A DNA stretch of 64,000 nucleotides from Spirosoma validum (lineage in GTDB: Bacteria > Bacteroidota > Bacteroidia > Cytophagales > Spirosomataceae). The stretch lies in the NCBI RefSeq assembly GCF_014699035.1, contig NZ_JACXAA010000003.1, positions 1 through 64,000 on the forward strand, given 5' to 3'. The translations under genes and the position numbers were made by a program. Below are positions 18,381-28,260 of this stretch, in pieces. Position 1 is the first letter of the stretch; every line of letters begins with the position of its first letter. The notes beneath the pieces were generated by a model, which had not been told where the DNA came from, ran no database searches, and saw only the letters and a program-made list of their open reading frames with translations.

Positions 18381-19817
18381 ATGAAAAAGACTGTCTGCCT
18401 ATTACTACTGAGCATGCTGGCGACGTCGTGCCAGAAAAGCTTTATCGAATTGAATCCGATTTCGACGGTTAGCGTCGATGCTGTTTATAAAACGGACAAA
18501 GATTTTCAGGATGCTGTTGTCGGTATTTACAGCGCCCTCCGCAACCAGTACCAGGATTTCTGGATTTTCGGTGATCTGCGAAGCGACGGTTCCTGGCACG
18601 CGCTGGGCAATGACGCTTTTCTGGTTTCGGTCGACAAGTTTAACATGAATAGTGATGCCAATTTGATGATCTCGACCTGGCGAAATTATTACAGCGCCAT
18701 CAACCGGGCCAACCTGGTCTTGTCAAGTATCGAAGTAGCCGATCCAGCCGTTGTAACGAACAAAGATCGTCATGTAGCGGAGGCTAAATTTCTGCGCGCA
18801 TTCGCGTACTTCGATCTGGTACGCATTTTTGGCGACGTTCCATTGAACACCAAACCGACAACAATTGAGGAGGGCTATACGAAAACGCGCGAAAAAGTCG
18901 ATAAGATTTACGATGAAGTTATCGTCAAGGACTTACTGGATGCCGAAGCGAAACTTCCCGCAAAATATACGGGCGTCGACGTCGGTAGAGCCACAAAAGG
19001 AGCCGCCAAAGCTATTCTGGGTCGGGTGTATATGACCCGAAAAGACTTTGTCAAAGCGGAAGCGAAGTTACAGGAAGTGACAACGTCCGGGTATTCACTG
19101 CTGGCCAATTACAATGACCTGTTCGATTACACGAAGGATGAACATCACAGCGAATACATCTTCGATATTGAATATCAGGATGGTAATCTGGGTGCGGGCA
19201 GCGGCTTCTCTAATAAATTCCTGCCTAAATCGGCCAACTCACTAGCCGAAACGTTTTACGGAATCAAAGGGGGAGCCGGTGAACAGAATACGCCAACGCT
19301 GGCGCTGTTCGACTCGTTTGATCCGAAAGATCCCCGGCGCGATGTGACCGTCGCGAAAGGATACACGGACAATAACGGCGTTTTTCAGGGCTTTTTGCAG
19401 ATCGCTACGTTCACCAAGAAATATTTAGCCATCACCAATACGCTGAACGACAGCAAAGTAAACTGGAAAGTGATCCGGTATGCCGACGTGTTGCTGATGC
19501 TGGCCGAAGCGTTGAACGAAAATGGGAAGACGGATGCCGCGCTTACGTATCTGAATCAGGTACGAACCCGCGCCAAAATGCCCGCGTACACGACCATGAC
19601 CAAAGATCAGCTACGTAGCAAAATTTACGATGAACGCGTTTATGAACTCTCGATGGAAGGCGTGCGCTGGTTTGATCTGGCCCGAACGGATCGGTTAACG
19701 ACTGTAATGGCACCCCTTGGTTTCAAGCCGTATAATGCGCTATTCCCGATTCCGCTGGTCGAAATACAGATTATCAATAACCCTTCTGTACTCCCTCAAA
19801 ACCCGGGGTATAATTAG
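18381..19817 (+). CDS. SusD/RagB-family surface glycan-binding lipoprotein
   Basis: Outer-surface lipoprotein of 478 residues that forms the lid of the SusC transporter and binds the glycan. Lipoprotein signal: hydrophobic stretch then lipobox LATSC with Cys17. Family motifs: YSAINRANLVLSSI near 111, AEAKFLRAFAYFDLVRIFGDVPL near 137-159 (TPR-like core), and the C-terminal EGVRWFDLARTDRL near 432. Length and layout are normal. A Shine-Dalgarno-like AGGAACGAG sits just before the ATG. It is in the same operon as the upstream SusC gene. Confidence 0.95.
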   Translation: MKKTVCLLLLSMLATSCQKSFIELNPISTVSVDAVYKTDKDFQDAVVGIYSALRNQYQDFWIFGDLRSDGSWHALGNDAFLVSVDKFNMNSDANLMISTWRNYYSAINRANLVLSSIEVADPAVVTNKDRHVAEAKFLRAFAYFDLVRIFGDVPLNTKPTTIEEGYTKTREKVDKIYDEVIVKDLLDAEAKLPAKYTGVDVGRATKGAAKAILGRVYMTRKDFVKAEAKLQEVTTSGYSLLANYNDLFDYTKDEHHSEYIFDIEYQDGNLGAGSGFSNKFLPKSANSLAETFYGIKGGAGEQNTPTLALFDSFDPKDPRRDVTVAKGYTDNNGVFQGFLQIATFTKKYLAITNTLNDSKVNWKVIRYADVLLMLAEALNENGKTDAALTYLNQVRTRAKMPAYTTMTKDQLRSKIYDERVYELSMEGVRWFDLARTDRLTTVMAPLGFKPYNALFPIPLVEIQIINNPSVLPQNPGYN

Positions 19818-19857
19818 GGGATGATTAATGCAAATAGGTATAGGACTCTGGTATGTT

Positions 19858-19966
19858 GGTATGACGGCTGCGGCCGACCGTCCCGTCGGGGTCAGATGTC
19901 TATAGAGATAACGAGGTGCTATAAACATTTGACCCCAGCGGGACGGTCGGCCGCAGCCGTCATACC
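19858..19966. repeat. ATGTCTATAG-type palindromic element (copy 2)
   Basis: Perfect 28-bp arms at 19858-19885 and 19939-19966 (starting GGTATGACGGCTGCGGCCGA). Between them is a core flanked by GGGGTCA / TGACCCC and containing ATGTCTATAG (about 19894-19903) and CTATAAACAT (about 19919-19928). The core words match copy 1 at 8557-8711 while the arms are unrelated in sequence. It lies between the SusD stop and the first GH92 gene, where it could act as an RNA hairpin separating the operon halves. Confidence 0.75.
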
Positions 19967-20077
19967 GAGCTAGGGTCTTGGAATCCTTCTGAGAGTATTC
20001 TTTCCGCAAATCGTTTTTTTATAGAGTAGAGCTAGGAATAGCTCAACCGTAATAATGTTTGATGCCTTTTCTCGATC

Positions 20078-22375
20078 ATGATGAACCAAAAAATCAGCCT
20101 GCTATGTAGCCTGTCAATACTTCTCCTGTCAGGAATTCAGGTCAGCTTTGGGCAGAAAAAAGCCAACAACTCAGCGAATGGATTAACCTACATTGATCCG
20201 ACGATTGGGAACGTAGCGCCCTTGCTCAACACCAACCGGCCGGTGGTGCATCTGCCTAACCAGATGGTGCGGATGTTTCCCAAACGGCAGGATCATCTAG
20301 ATATGCAGATCACCGATTTTCCCATGCTTTCCCAGAACATCATTACGCCCCAGATGGTCTTCGCCATTAAGCCATTTGCCGGAGTACTGGCGGACACGGG
20401 TTGGTATCGTCGGCTAACCTACGATCATGATTTTGAGACGATTCACCCCTGGTATTATTCGGTCCGACTCACGGATGACAATATCTTAACGGAATTTACG
20501 CCGGGCGCTAAAACAGGTATGTACCGGTTCACGTTTCCGGCGGGCGTGAAAAAGAATCTGCTCCTGTCACATTATTACGCCAATGGTAAATACGACTTTA
20601 AGGACGGGAACGCCATTGTAGGGACAGAGTACGTGAACGATGCGATCCATGAGCAGAAAGGCATAGCGTATCTGTATGGCGTTTTTACGGGTAAGCCGCA
20701 GACGGGTAAGAAAGAGGGCGAGAAAGATTGGGGACGGTATACAGTGACTGGTACGCAGGAAAAACCGAAGAAAGTAGCTGGTGAACGCGCCTTTGCCAGC
20801 TATTCAGAAACCGATTCGCCGGTAGTTGAATTCCGGTACGGTATTTCCTTTATCAGCCATGAGCAGGCCAAAAAGAATCTGGAGCAGGAACTGATGAACG
20901 TTAGCTTCGATCAGTTGAAAAATAAAGCGCAGGCCGCCTGGGTAAAAACTATTGGGCAGATTAACGTAGAAGGCGGAACCGACGCTCAGAAACGCAGTTT
21001 CTATACCTCGCTCTACCGCTGCTACGCCCGCATGGTCGACATGTCGGAAGAGGGAAAATACTATAGCGGCTACGACAAGAAAGTACACGTAGATAAACGC
21101 CCGTTCTATACTGACGATTACACCTGGGGCAATTACTTAGCCTTACATCCGCTACGTAGCATTCTGGACCCTCAGCGCGAGGCCGACATGCTGGAGTCGT
21201 ACGTGCGGATGTACAAAGAGAGTGGGTGGATGCCGGAGTATCCGAAACCGTACGGGGATCGTCCAGGAATGTTTGGTTTCAAGTCGTCGGTGATGTTTCT
21301 GGATGCGTATCGCAAAGGCATTCGCAATTTCGATACGAAGACGGCGCTGGAAGGCATGCTCAAAAATTCGGAGAAAGCTACGATGCTTCCGTCGCGAAAC
21401 GGTCCGAAGGGGGCGCTTGAGGATTTTTATTACGCTAAAGGATACTACCCGGCGCTACGTCCCGGTGAGCAGGAAACGGATTCGGTTACGGCAGCTAAGC
21501 GTGGTCAAAAACGGTCGGCCGTTGCCGTTACGTTGGGAAATAGCTACGACAGCTGGGCGTTGAGCGAGTTGGCCAAAGAACTGGGTAATCAGGAGGTATA
21601 TAAACGCTACGCCCCGTATGCGCAGAATTACAAAAACCTGTATTACGCCAAAACCGCCTTTTTTATGCCTAAAGACGCGCAGGGTAACTGGATTGAGATC
21701 GATCCGAAGTTTGATGGTGGTCATGCCGGTCTCGACTATTACAACGAAAATAACGGCTGGAATTACCGCTGGAATGTGCAGCAGGACATAAAAGGACTAA
21801 CGGAATTGATGGGCGGACCTGACAAGTTAGAGCAGAACCTCGATCAGCTTTTTCGGGAAGGATTGGACCGGCCAAAGCCGGTTTTCTGGGAGAAATTTCC
21901 GGATCAGACGGGCCTGATTGGTCAGTTTGCGATGGGCAACCAGGTTACGTTCTTCATTCCGTATCTGTTCAACTACACCAACTCACCCTGGAAGACCCAA
22001 AAGTACACGCGCCTGCTGCTGGATACGTGGTTTCAGGATACCATTTTCGGCGTACCGGGCGATGAAGATGCGGGCTCAATGTGCTCATTTGCCGTTTTTT
22101 CGGCGATAGGTTTCTACCCAACCACACCCGGTATTCCCCGTTATTCGATCACCAGTCCACTTTTTAGTAAGGTGACAATCAAGTTGCCGAATGGCAAAAC
22201 CTTTACGCTGTCGGCACCAAAGTCATCCCGAATCAACAAATACATCCAGTCGGCAACTTTAAACGGAAAGCCGTTGACGTCGCTATCCTTCTCGCACGAA
22301 GAATTGATGCAGGGCGGTACGTTAGTGCTGGAGATGGGCGAGAAAACCGACAAAAAATGGGAGATAACTTATTAG
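20078..22375 (+). CDS. Glycoside hydrolase family 92 (alpha-mannosidase-like), divergent
   Basis: Secreted GH92-family enzyme, 765 residues, with signal peptide (1-24, ending SFGQ). GH92 members are Ca2+-dependent exo-alpha-mannosidases in most known cases. Family landmarks: THPWYYSV/LTDDNILTEFTPG in the N-terminal sandwich, RSFYTSLYRCY, YNENNGWNYRWNVQQD with candidate acid Glu557, FIPYLFNYTNSPWKTQ, and GDEDAGSM (Asp662/Asp664 as candidate base residues) leading into FSAIGFYPTTPGIPRYSITSPLF. Unusual features: the commonly seen GNEPSHH is GNQVTFF here, and the W-D-T-F-R type motif is DDYTWGNYLALHPL. These changes near the sugar site suggest a different specificity. It is followed directly by a close paralogue. 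Confidence 0.88.
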   Translation: MMNQKISLLCSLSILLLSGIQVSFGQKKANNSANGLTYIDPTIGNVAPLLNTNRPVVHLPNQMVRMFPKRQDHLDMQITDFPMLSQNIITPQMVFAIKPFAGVLADTGWYRRLTYDHDFETIHPWYYSVRLTDDNILTEFTPGAKTGMYRFTFPAGVKKNLLLSHYYANGKYDFKDGNAIVGTEYVNDAIHEQKGIAYLYGVFTGKPQTGKKEGEKDWGRYTVTGTQEKPKKVAGERAFASYSETDSPVVEFRYGISFISHEQAKKNLEQELMNVSFDQLKNKAQAAWVKTIGQINVEGGTDAQKRSFYTSLYRCYARMVDMSEEGKYYSGYDKKVHVDKRPFYTDDYTWGNYLALHPLRSILDPQREADMLESYVRMYKESGWMPEYPKPYGDRPGMFGFKSSVMFLDAYRKGIRNFDTKTALEGMLKNSEKATMLPSRNGPKGALEDFYYAKGYYPALRPGEQETDSVTAAKRGQKRSAVAVTLGNSYDSWALSELAKELGNQEVYKRYAPYAQNYKNLYYAKTAFFMPKDAQGNWIEIDPKFDGGHAGLDYYNENNGWNYRWNVQQDIKGLTELMGGPDKLEQNLDQLFREGLDRPKPVFWEKFPDQTGLIGQFAMGNQVTFFIPYLFNYTNSPWKTQKYTRLLLDTWFQDTIFGVPGDEDAGSMCSFAVFSAIGFYPTTPGIPRYSITSPLFSKVTIKLPNGKTFTLSAPKSSRINKYIQSATLNGKPLTSLSFSHEELMQGGTLVLEMGEKTDKKWEITY

Positions 22376-22380
22376 CCGAT

Positions 22381-24687
22381 ATGAATTGCTCAATACGTCC
22401 TAACCGACTGGTTAAACTCGCTTTAACGACTGTCATTATTGCTTTTTGTGCCCAGACCAGCCGGGCACAAAATGGGAAGGGAAGTAACCCTACCCTCAAC
22501 TATATCGACCCCACGATTGGCAACGTAGCGCCTTTGCTGAATACCAACCGGCCGGTCGTTCATCTGCCTAACCAGATGGTGCGTATGTTTCCCAAGCGGC
22601 AGGATCATCTGGATATGCAGATCACCGATTTTCCGATGATGGCGTTGAACATCATTACGCCCCAGATGGTCTTTGCCATCAAACCGTCGAAGGGGAACGT
22701 AGCGGACACGGCCTGGTACCGTCGACTGACGTATGACCATGATCTGGAAGTAACCCAGCCCTGGTATTATTCCGTCAAACTTACGGACGACAATATTTTA
22801 ACCGAGTTTACGCCCGGCGCCCGAACGGGTATCTATCGCTTCACTTTTCCGGCGGGTGTGAAAAAGAATCTGCTCCTGTCGCACTATTACGCTAATGGCA
22901 AGTATGACATCCAGAATGGCAATGCGGTGGTGGGAACTGAGTTTGTCAATGATGCGATTCACGACCAGAAAGGCATGGCTTATTTATACGGCATGTTCAC
23001 CGGTAAACCGCAAACGGGTAAAAAGGAAGGCGAGAAGGACTGGGAGAAATATACCGTTAGTGGTGTGCCGGAGAAACCTAAGAAAATGCCTGGCGAGCGA
23101 CTTTGGGCAAGCTACGGTGAAAACGACCCTTCGACCGTAGAGTTTCGGTACGCTATCTCGTTTGTTAGTCCCGAACAGGCCAAAAAGAATTTCGAGAACG
23201 AACTCAAGGGCGTTTCCTTCGATCAGCTCAAAGCTAAAGCCCAGGCCGCCTGGGCAAAAACCATCGGCAAAATCAACGTAGAGGGTGGAACTGAAGCCCA
23301 GAAACGCAGTTTTTACACCTCACTTTACCGTTGCTACGCCCGCATGGTCGACATGTCGGAAGACGAAAAATACTACAGTGGCTACGACAAGAAAGTGCAT
23401 GAGGATAAACGCCCGTTCTATACTGACGATTATACCTGGGGCAATTACCTGGCCCTCCACCCACTACGTATTATCCTTGACCCTCAGCGCGAAGCCGATA
23501 TGCTGCAATCCTACGTAACGATGTATCAGCAGAGCGGCTGGATGCCGGAGTATCCAAAGCCGTACGGGGATCGTCCAGGAATGTTCGGTTTCAAGTCGTC
23601 GGTGATGTTTCTGGATGCGTATCGCAAAGGCATTCGCAACTTCGACGTAAAAACGGCATTTGAGGGCATGCTGAAAAACGCTGAACAAGCTACCATGCTG
23701 CCGTTCCGTAATGGCCCTAAAGGTGACCTGGAGACTTTCTATGTCAAGAAAGGCTACTATCCGGCGCTACATCCCGGAGAGAAAGAAACCGACGCGTTTG
23801 CTTCGCAGAAACCCGGCCAGAAGCGATCAGCGGTGGCCATTACGTTGGGCGATTGTTACGACAGCTGGGCGCTAAGCGAATTGGCGAAAGAATTGGGTAA
23901 CGAACAAGTGTACGCTACGTATGCGCCCAGGACGCAGAACTACCGAAATCTGTGGAGCGATAAGCATACGATGTTTATGCCTAAAGATGCCCAGGGCAAT
24001 TGGATCGAGATCGACCCGAAATTTGACGGTGGCCATAACGGTTTCGATTATTACAATGAAAACAACGGCTGGAGCTACATGTGGAACGCCCAGCAGGACC
24101 TGAAAGGGCTGCGTGAATTAATGGGCGGCCCTGAAAAAATGGAGCAAAATCTGGATCAGCTTTTCCGCGAAGGCATGGGTAAAAGCAAGCCCGTTTTCTG
24201 GGAGATGTGGCCAAACCAGACTGGCATGATTGGTCAATTTTCAATGGGCAATCAGGTCACCTTCTTCATTCCGTATCTATTCAATTACACCAACGCGTCC
24301 TGGAAAACCCAGAAGTATACGCGACTGCTACTGGACACTTGGTTTCAGGATACTATTTTCGGTGTTCCGGGCGATGAAGACGGCGGGTCGATGTCGTCCT
24401 TTGTCGTTTTCTCGGCGATGGGTTTTTACCCAACCACGCCGGGCATTCCCCGCTATTCGATCACCAGTCCGCTCTTTACAAAAGTCAGTATTGCCTTGCC
24501 CAACGGGAAGACGTTCACCCTGTCGGCTCCAAAATCATCGCGGACGAATAAGTACATCCAGTCCGCTACGTTAAACGGAAAACCCTTGACGTCGCTCTCG
24601 TTTACCCACGAGGAACTGATGCAGGGCGGTACGTTGGTGCTGGAGATGGGCGAGAAAACCGACAAAAAATGGGATATGCAGAACTGA
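22381..24687 (+). CDS. Glycoside hydrolase family 92 paralogue, tandem copy
   Basis: Second GH92-like enzyme, 768 residues from ATG 22381. That start gives a normal signal peptide ending in SRAQ; an ATG at 22357 would overlap the preceding gene by 19 nt. The two proteins align end to end with most residues identical, and many stretches are near-identical at DNA level (for example around PNQMVRMFPKRQDHLDMQITDFP). The same departures from canonical GH92 occur here: GNQVTFFIPYLF, DDYTWGNYLALHPL and YNENNGWSYMWNAQQD. So the altered motifs predate the duplication and are probably functional. The 5-nt gap after the first copy's stop indicates co-translation. Confidence 0.88.
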   Translation: MNCSIRPNRLVKLALTTVIIAFCAQTSRAQNGKGSNPTLNYIDPTIGNVAPLLNTNRPVVHLPNQMVRMFPKRQDHLDMQITDFPMMALNIITPQMVFAIKPSKGNVADTAWYRRLTYDHDLEVTQPWYYSVKLTDDNILTEFTPGARTGIYRFTFPAGVKKNLLLSHYYANGKYDIQNGNAVVGTEFVNDAIHDQKGMAYLYGMFTGKPQTGKKEGEKDWEKYTVSGVPEKPKKMPGERLWASYGENDPSTVEFRYAISFVSPEQAKKNFENELKGVSFDQLKAKAQAAWAKTIGKINVEGGTEAQKRSFYTSLYRCYARMVDMSEDEKYYSGYDKKVHEDKRPFYTDDYTWGNYLALHPLRIILDPQREADMLQSYVTMYQQSGWMPEYPKPYGDRPGMFGFKSSVMFLDAYRKGIRNFDVKTAFEGMLKNAEQATMLPFRNGPKGDLETFYVKKGYYPALHPGEKETDAFASQKPGQKRSAVAITLGDCYDSWALSELAKELGNEQVYATYAPRTQNYRNLWSDKHTMFMPKDAQGNWIEIDPKFDGGHNGFDYYNENNGWSYMWNAQQDLKGLRELMGGPEKMEQNLDQLFREGMGKSKPVFWEMWPNQTGMIGQFSMGNQVTFFIPYLFNYTNASWKTQKYTRLLLDTWFQDTIFGVPGDEDGGSMSSFVVFSAMGFYPTTPGIPRYSITSPLFTKVSIALPNGKTFTLSAPKSSRTNKYIQSATLNGKPLTSLSFTHEELMQGGTLVLEMGEKTDKKWDMQN

Positions 24688-24789
24688 TGGGTAATCCATT
24701 CCTACCAATCGAGAGCTTATTCACTTTAAAGGGAAATAGATCACCAGAATTAACAGCTATTACATCCTACTCAATAAAGCCATCGGATT

Positions 24790-26559
24790 ATGAAATGGAC
24801 CCAGGTCATTGACCCACTCAATAATATAGCGTTGTCGGTACTTGTGGCGGCAGTGCCTATTCTCTTTATTTTCTGGGCGCTGATTATTCGAAAAATGAAA
24901 GGCTATCAGGCCAGTTTACTCGCAATAGCCATTGCTACGGTCATTGCCATATTGGTTTACGGCATGCCGGTGAAGCTGGCGCTCTTATCGATCGGTCACG
25001 GCGCTTTATACGGTCTGTTTCCGATTTGCTGGCTGGTAATTATGTCCGTCTTTCTGTTTAATCTGACGGTAAAGAGCGGTCAATTTGAGATCATCAAGCA
25101 CTTTATGGCATCCATTACGTCTGACCGACGCTTGCAGGCCTTACTGATTGCGTTCTCGTTTGGCTCCTTCCTGGAAGGTACGGCAGGGTTTGGCGCTCCG
25201 GTGGCCATTACGGCCGCCATGCTGGTCGGACTGGGGTTCAATCCGCTGTATGCGTCTGGTATTTGCCTGATTGCCAATACGGCTCCGGTTGCTTTCGGGT
25301 CCATTGGAATTCCGATTACCGTAGCGTCGCAAGTGTCGGGTATTCCTGAACTGCCCATTTCGCAGATGGTGGGTCGGACGCTGCCCATTCTGTCGGTGAT
25401 ATTGCCCTTTTATCTGGTAACCATTATTGCGGGCTTCAACAAGACCAAAGAAGTGCTGCCAGCCGTATTGGTATCGGGCGTTTCGTTTGCCTTCCTGCAG
25501 TGGTTCTCATCCAACTATATAGGGCCGTCGCTGCCTGACGTGATTGCAGGTCTCGGGTCCATCATCAGTCTGATGGTGTTTCTGCGGTTCTGGAAACCCA
25601 AAACCGTTTGGCGCTTTGCCAACGAACCTGCTGCTACGTTTAACACCGACGTAACGTATACCGCTGGGCAAATGCTACGAGCCTGGTCGCCCTTTATCGC
25701 GCTGACCATTATGGTGATTGCCTGGGGGATGCAACCGATCAAAGACGTTCTTAATTCGCTGGGATTATACCAATTCGAATTTCCAGGGCTTCACAAGATC
25801 ATTCAGGGGACAGACGGTAATTTGATTCCTAAGCTATTTAAATTCAATTATTTATCCGCTGCCGGAACGGCTATTCTCATTGCGTCGCTTGTCTCCATTC
25901 CGATGGTCGGGCTAACGTATCGGGAAGGAGGGAAGGTATTCATCGCTACCCTGAACCAGTTGCGATTTCCGATCCTGACCATAGCCGCCGTACTGGGATT
26001 TGCCTACATCGTTAACGACTCTGGCATTACGCTTACTCTGGCCGAAGTGCTGGCTAATACGGGTGTTCTGTTCCCATTTTTTGCTCCTGTGCTGGGTTGG
26101 CTTGGCGTGTTCATTACGGGTTCCGATACGTCGGCCAATGCTTTGTTCAGTAAATTACAGTACGCTACGGCTCAGTCAATTGGCGTCGATCCGGTTATAA
26201 CGGTTGCTGCCAATGTATCGGGTGGGGTAGTGGGTAAGATGATTTCGCCCCAATCCATTGCCGTAGCCGCTGCGGCTGGCGATCTGGTTGGTCAGGAATC
26301 CCAGCTGTTTCGCTTTACGGTGAAGCATAGTTTCCTGATGCTGGGTGTTATTTGCCTTATTACGCTGGCGCAGGCTTACGTGTTCACCTGGCTAATTCCC
26401 GTTTATGACATGCTCAGCACGGCGAAAGTGGCTATTAGCCCTGACGTAGCGCGAGGATACACATACCTCGTCGGACTAGCAATTCTCCTGGTTGCGTTGG
26501 TGACGGCAATCCTGCTTGTTGGGAGAAAGAGAACCCAAACGCCTACGCTGGTGAATTAA
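24790..26559 (+). CDS. L-lactate permease family (LctP) transporter
   Basis: Inner-membrane carrier of 589 residues with about 13-14 hydrophobic segments. LctP-family signature stretches are clear: FGSFLEGTAGFGAPVAITAAMLVGLGFNP, CLIANTAPVAFGSIGIPI and GSDTSANALFSKLQYATAQSIGVDP near the C-terminal third. Family members import L-lactate, D-lactate or glycolate with protons. The gene is 102 nt after the second GH92 gene and 47 nt before a secreted protein gene, so it may be in the same unit. An acid carrier inside a glycan locus is unusual; it may take up an acidic breakdown product. Confidence 0.93.
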   Translation: MKWTQVIDPLNNIALSVLVAAVPILFIFWALIIRKMKGYQASLLAIAIATVIAILVYGMPVKLALLSIGHGALYGLFPICWLVIMSVFLFNLTVKSGQFEIIKHFMASITSDRRLQALLIAFSFGSFLEGTAGFGAPVAITAAMLVGLGFNPLYASGICLIANTAPVAFGSIGIPITVASQVSGIPELPISQMVGRTLPILSVILPFYLVTIIAGFNKTKEVLPAVLVSGVSFAFLQWFSSNYIGPSLPDVIAGLGSIISLMVFLRFWKPKTVWRFANEPAATFNTDVTYTAGQMLRAWSPFIALTIMVIAWGMQPIKDVLNSLGLYQFEFPGLHKIIQGTDGNLIPKLFKFNYLSAAGTAILIASLVSIPMVGLTYREGGKVFIATLNQLRFPILTIAAVLGFAYIVNDSGITLTLAEVLANTGVLFPFFAPVLGWLGVFITGSDTSANALFSKLQYATAQSIGVDPVITVAANVSGGVVGKMISPQSIAVAAAAGDLVGQESQLFRFTVKHSFLMLGVICLITLAQAYVFTWLIPVYDMLSTAKVAISPDVARGYTYLVGLAILLVALVTAILLVGRKRTQTPTLVN

Positions 26560-26606
26560 GAATTAACAGGGATTACAATAGTCTAAACCTATCTTGTTCA
26601 AACGCC

Positions 26607-28235
26607 ATGAACTTGTTCAACCCCAAAAAAGCATGGTTGCTGGCATGCCTTGCCGGTCTATACGCAGTCCATTCAACAGCGCAGTCGATCCCGCGTTCGA
26701 ACGTACCAGCTCCGGCTTTCGAGGTCACGGGCAGTATCTATCCGTGGGAGGTGCATGACGAAGGCATCGATCTCATTCTGGACAACATGACCGGTATTGC
26801 CGGAGTAAACTCGGTTTACCTGATTGCCGTTATGCACCAGGAGCATCGACCGTTTAACAATGATAACCTGCCAGGGACGTTCAACTTTATCCATAATCCG
26901 GTCCGAACCGAATGGGATGCCGAAGATTCGCGGGCGTATTTTAAGCCACACATGGAGTTGTATGGGAAGATTAAACCCCTGATGTCGCGCGAAGCCTGGC
27001 TGAATGATACCGATTGGCTAAAAATCGTGCTTGACAAAGCCCACGCGCGTGGATTACGAGCGGGTGTCGAGGTATCGCATACATACATTCCGGTAGACTA
27101 CCTCAACCAGCACGAAGAGTACAAACAACGCGACATCACCAATAAGCCGGTTGATCGGCCCTGCACGAACAACCCGGATGTACGGGAGTATCTGGTTACG
27201 CTTTATGGCGATCTGGCGAAGCATTATGATGTCGATTACATTCAGACGTGCATGTTGCTATTCAGCCGGTCGGATGATCCGGTTAAAGGCGGTACGTGTT
27301 TCTGCGAATCCTGTAAGCACAAGGCAAACGCAATGGGCTTCAACATGGAGGAAGCAATTCCGGTTTTGAAAGACAACCCGTATGCCGAACCCCAACTGAC
27401 CAACTGGCGAAATTTTAGAAAAGCCTGTACGACAGAAATTTATAAACTGGTTACGGATCGAATCCACCAGGAAAATCCGAGCATTGATTTTCGCCTGAAT
27501 GACCTGAATGACCGAACATCGGGCTTAACCCTGGAGGAGTTGAAAAACAACATCAACTCGGTTCATCTCTCCACCCATACCGAACAGAATGGCTATCAGA
27601 AATCGGATCGAAAATCGCGCATATTAACCACGAAGTATTTCATGGGAGACAACATTCCCATTATTCCTGGTGTACCAACTCGTTTACTCACCACACCGGA
27701 AATCATCAAGTCCAGCATCAAGATTTCGGTTGAAAATGGTTCCAAGGGCATCGGTATCAAACACTACGATGGATCGCCGTATTCGAATCTTCGCGCAGTA
27801 CGTAACGGATTAAGTGAAGCAGGCGTTGCCGGATTTAAACCCGTTATAGGAATGGAAGTTGAAGACATGACGCTTACGGGATACACGGTCGATAAGTTCC
27901 TGATTGAAAAATGCGTACAGACAACCGGCAAGGGAACCGCCAAATCTACTTTCAATAAGCCATCGGGTGTATATACGGTCGTGGTTTCGTACGCGGACGA
28001 AAAGAATGGGCAGGGCAATCTGGCCCTGGCGATCGCTGGTAAGCAGAAAGCATCCTGGAAGCTAAACGAGGATGTTGGTTGCTGGCGCCGAAAAACTATC
28101 CCTAACGTTAAAATCAATGCGGGTGATACGATTGAACTTACGGGTATTGCCAATGGTAGTGAAACCGCTAAGGTCGATTACATCGAATTTATCGCCCAAC
28201 CGACCACAGGAAAACTGAAAATAGCTGGATTGTAA
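26607..28235 (+). CDS. Secreted TIM-barrel glycosidase-like protein with C-terminal beta-sandwich
   Basis: Secreted protein of 542 residues; signal peptide ends near STAQ (25-26). The N-terminal 400 residues look like an alpha/beta barrel: repeated strand motifs GVNSVYLIAV, GLRAGVEVSHTY, YDVDYIQTCM and GSKGIGIKHYDGS. A cysteine cluster CFCESC lies at 231-236, similar to the CxxC pairs in several uncharacterised barrel glycosidase-like families. The C-terminus (about 430-530) resembles a carbohydrate-binding beta-sandwich (GVYTVVVSYADEKNGQGNLALAI...WRRKTIPNVKINAGDTIELTG). I do not recognise a named family and assign no activity. It ends the plus-strand cluster of locus 1. Confidence 0.6.
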   Translation: MNLFNPKKAWLLACLAGLYAVHSTAQSIPRSNVPAPAFEVTGSIYPWEVHDEGIDLILDNMTGIAGVNSVYLIAVMHQEHRPFNNDNLPGTFNFIHNPVRTEWDAEDSRAYFKPHMELYGKIKPLMSREAWLNDTDWLKIVLDKAHARGLRAGVEVSHTYIPVDYLNQHEEYKQRDITNKPVDRPCTNNPDVREYLVTLYGDLAKHYDVDYIQTCMLLFSRSDDPVKGGTCFCESCKHKANAMGFNMEEAIPVLKDNPYAEPQLTNWRNFRKACTTEIYKLVTDRIHQENPSIDFRLNDLNDRTSGLTLEELKNNINSVHLSTHTEQNGYQKSDRKSRILTTKYFMGDNIPIIPGVPTRLLTTPEIIKSSIKISVENGSKGIGIKHYDGSPYSNLRAVRNGLSEAGVAGFKPVIGMEVEDMTLTGYTVDKFLIEKCVQTTGKGTAKSTFNKPSGVYTVVVSYADEKNGQGNLALAIAGKQKASWKLNEDVGCWRRKTIPNVKINAGDTIELTGIANGSETAKVDYIEFIAQPTTGKLKIAGL

Positions 28236-28260
28236 ATTTGTATGGTTAACTCATTGGAGC

